A stretch of 64,000 nucleotides of DNA, taken from NCBI GenBank assembly GCA_035610365.1, contig CM069435.1:8334001-8398000 (forward strand). Direction: 5' to 3'. The notes under the pieces were generated by a model. It was given only the letters and a program-made list of their open reading frames with translations. It had not been told where the DNA came from and did no database searches. The stretch is from Aquatica leii (lineage: Eukaryota; Arthropoda; Insecta; Coleoptera; Lampyridae). Position 1 is the stretch's first letter. Each line of letters opens with the position of its first letter. Shown here piece after piece: positions 62,976-64,000 of the stretch. Both the position numbers and the translations under genes were made by a program.

Positions 62976-64000
62976 TGGTTTAATAACAATCCTGTACATT
63001 TTGCATCTTTAATGTGTTGGGTAGGACTGGAGAGCCTCTGTAAAAGGTGGTTAAAACATAAAAATAAGCGAATTGAAGTCAAACAGTCTGCTTTGTTAGA
63101 GAGTACAATGCAAAAATGGTTAGCATAAATCTTTTAGGTCGAGTAATCAGCAAGCACGCAATCAGAAACAACAAATAATGCGACCAACCTGTACTACTGT
63201 ACTTCTGCACTATTACAAAGTAATGCTCATGTTACAGCTCGCGTGGTTTCCACTATTTAAGAACAGTAACTTTTATGCTATCAAGCTTATAAAAACCCCA
63301 GACACTATGCGAATTTATTTAAAAGACAATATGTGTCGATCAATTATGTATCGAGTTTCGTTATAGTACATATTTTTTGCTGGCATTTTGGTTTCTATTT
63401 AAGTTTTGGTTTTTGTATATTACTTTTTGTTCTTATATTTGAATATTCGTTTTGTTTGTGTATAAATCTGTTTTTTTAGAATAATCTGTTTCAAAATACT
63501 TTTACAACATTTGGTAGGTAAGTACTTTCAACTTAAAATTGATTCTAATTAATTTACAACAAAAAATATTTAATGATTAAATTAAAACAAAATATTTGTA
63601 CAGTGATCAAGATTGTTTATATGTTATACTAAAACATTTTATTAACTACAGTTTATGCAACCAATTATACATTCGTGTATTACTCATTTGGGCTGCTATT
63701 TAATTTAAAACATTTTTCAAAGAATGTAAAAAATCAAAAGTGTATAAAATATACTTATTAATTAATTTTTCATAAATCTTACATACAGTTATTTGTGTTT
63801 AGTAAAGTTTGTTGTTTAAACATTGTTTGCTATGTACACAAAACTTCATGAAAGTAATTTCAGATAAAATCTAGACATTCAGATATAATTGACAACATCG
63901 TTTCGATAACAATTTTTTATTGAAATGGTTTTACAAAAACATATTTTGAGAACAAAGTATTTACAAACACTTAAAAGCTTATTAAATCAATAATTTAAAA
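62976..64000. other. End of tandem duplication and AT-rich tail
   Basis: 62,976 to about 63,130 is the rest of the second duplication unit. Beyond it is AT-rich sequence; the ORF at 63,178-63,366 has no recognisable motif. Confidence 0.45.

Noticed and set aside
1-64000. tRNA, rRNA or host protein-coding genes
   Set aside because: No cloverleaf, ribosomal block or spliced host gene could be supported; all recognisable proteins belong to mobile elements.

Overview
This is an AT-rich arthropod genomic window, probably from an insect. It holds no convincing host gene and is a dense, nested deposit of transposable elements. Recognisable material includes three young Ty3/gypsy LTR retrotransposons, an older gypsy family, two BEL/Pao remnants, two LINE remnants, a Penelope remnant, piggyBac, Tc1/mariner and pogo-type DNA transposons, a Crypton-like tyrosine recombinase, and an unassigned 1.2-kb inverted-repeat element in three copies. 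piggyBac, Crypton, BEL/Pao, Penelope and pogo together, with long AT-rich gaps, point to an insect; the order cannot be fixed from the sequence.

Layout: 1-1216 is a decayed LINE reverse transcriptase. 5.4-13.0 kb holds two minus-strand copies of a non-autonomous gypsy family that share an integrase-core deletion. 14.1-17.4 kb has Penelope, LINE and BEL/Pao scraps. 18,087-20,379 is a complete but dead piggyBac with perfect TIRs and TTAA sites. 21.2-23.6 kb has a Tc1 scrap, a 1.2-kb inverted-repeat element, and a decayed coding remnant I cannot assign. 26,026-33,279 is a young gypsy element (Gypsy-1) that split a Crypton-like recombinase gene. 34.8-36.9 kb is a collinear minus-strand BEL/Pao remnant. 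37.4-46.5 kb is an AT-rich tandem repeat carrying a small MITE, itself interrupted by an integrase-less young gypsy element (Gypsy-2, minus strand, 38,207-45,099). 49,309-56,018 is a very young gypsy element (Gypsy-3). 58.6-63 kb has a pogo-type transposase, a tandem duplication and two more copies of the 1.2-kb element.

The most striking item is Gypsy-3. Its 1457-codon pol encodes protease, reverse transcriptase, RNase H and integrase, and continues without a stop into a TARG1/OARD1-like ADP-ribose glycohydrolase macrodomain with both catalytic residues, then a CCCH zinc finger. The frame passes through the polypurine tract and stops inside the 3' LTR. The two LTRs read as identical and carry heat-shock-element-like motifs upstream of a TATA box. 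Gypsy-1 and Gypsy-2 have canonical -1 frameshift heptamers at the gag end, and Gypsy-3 has a degenerate one.
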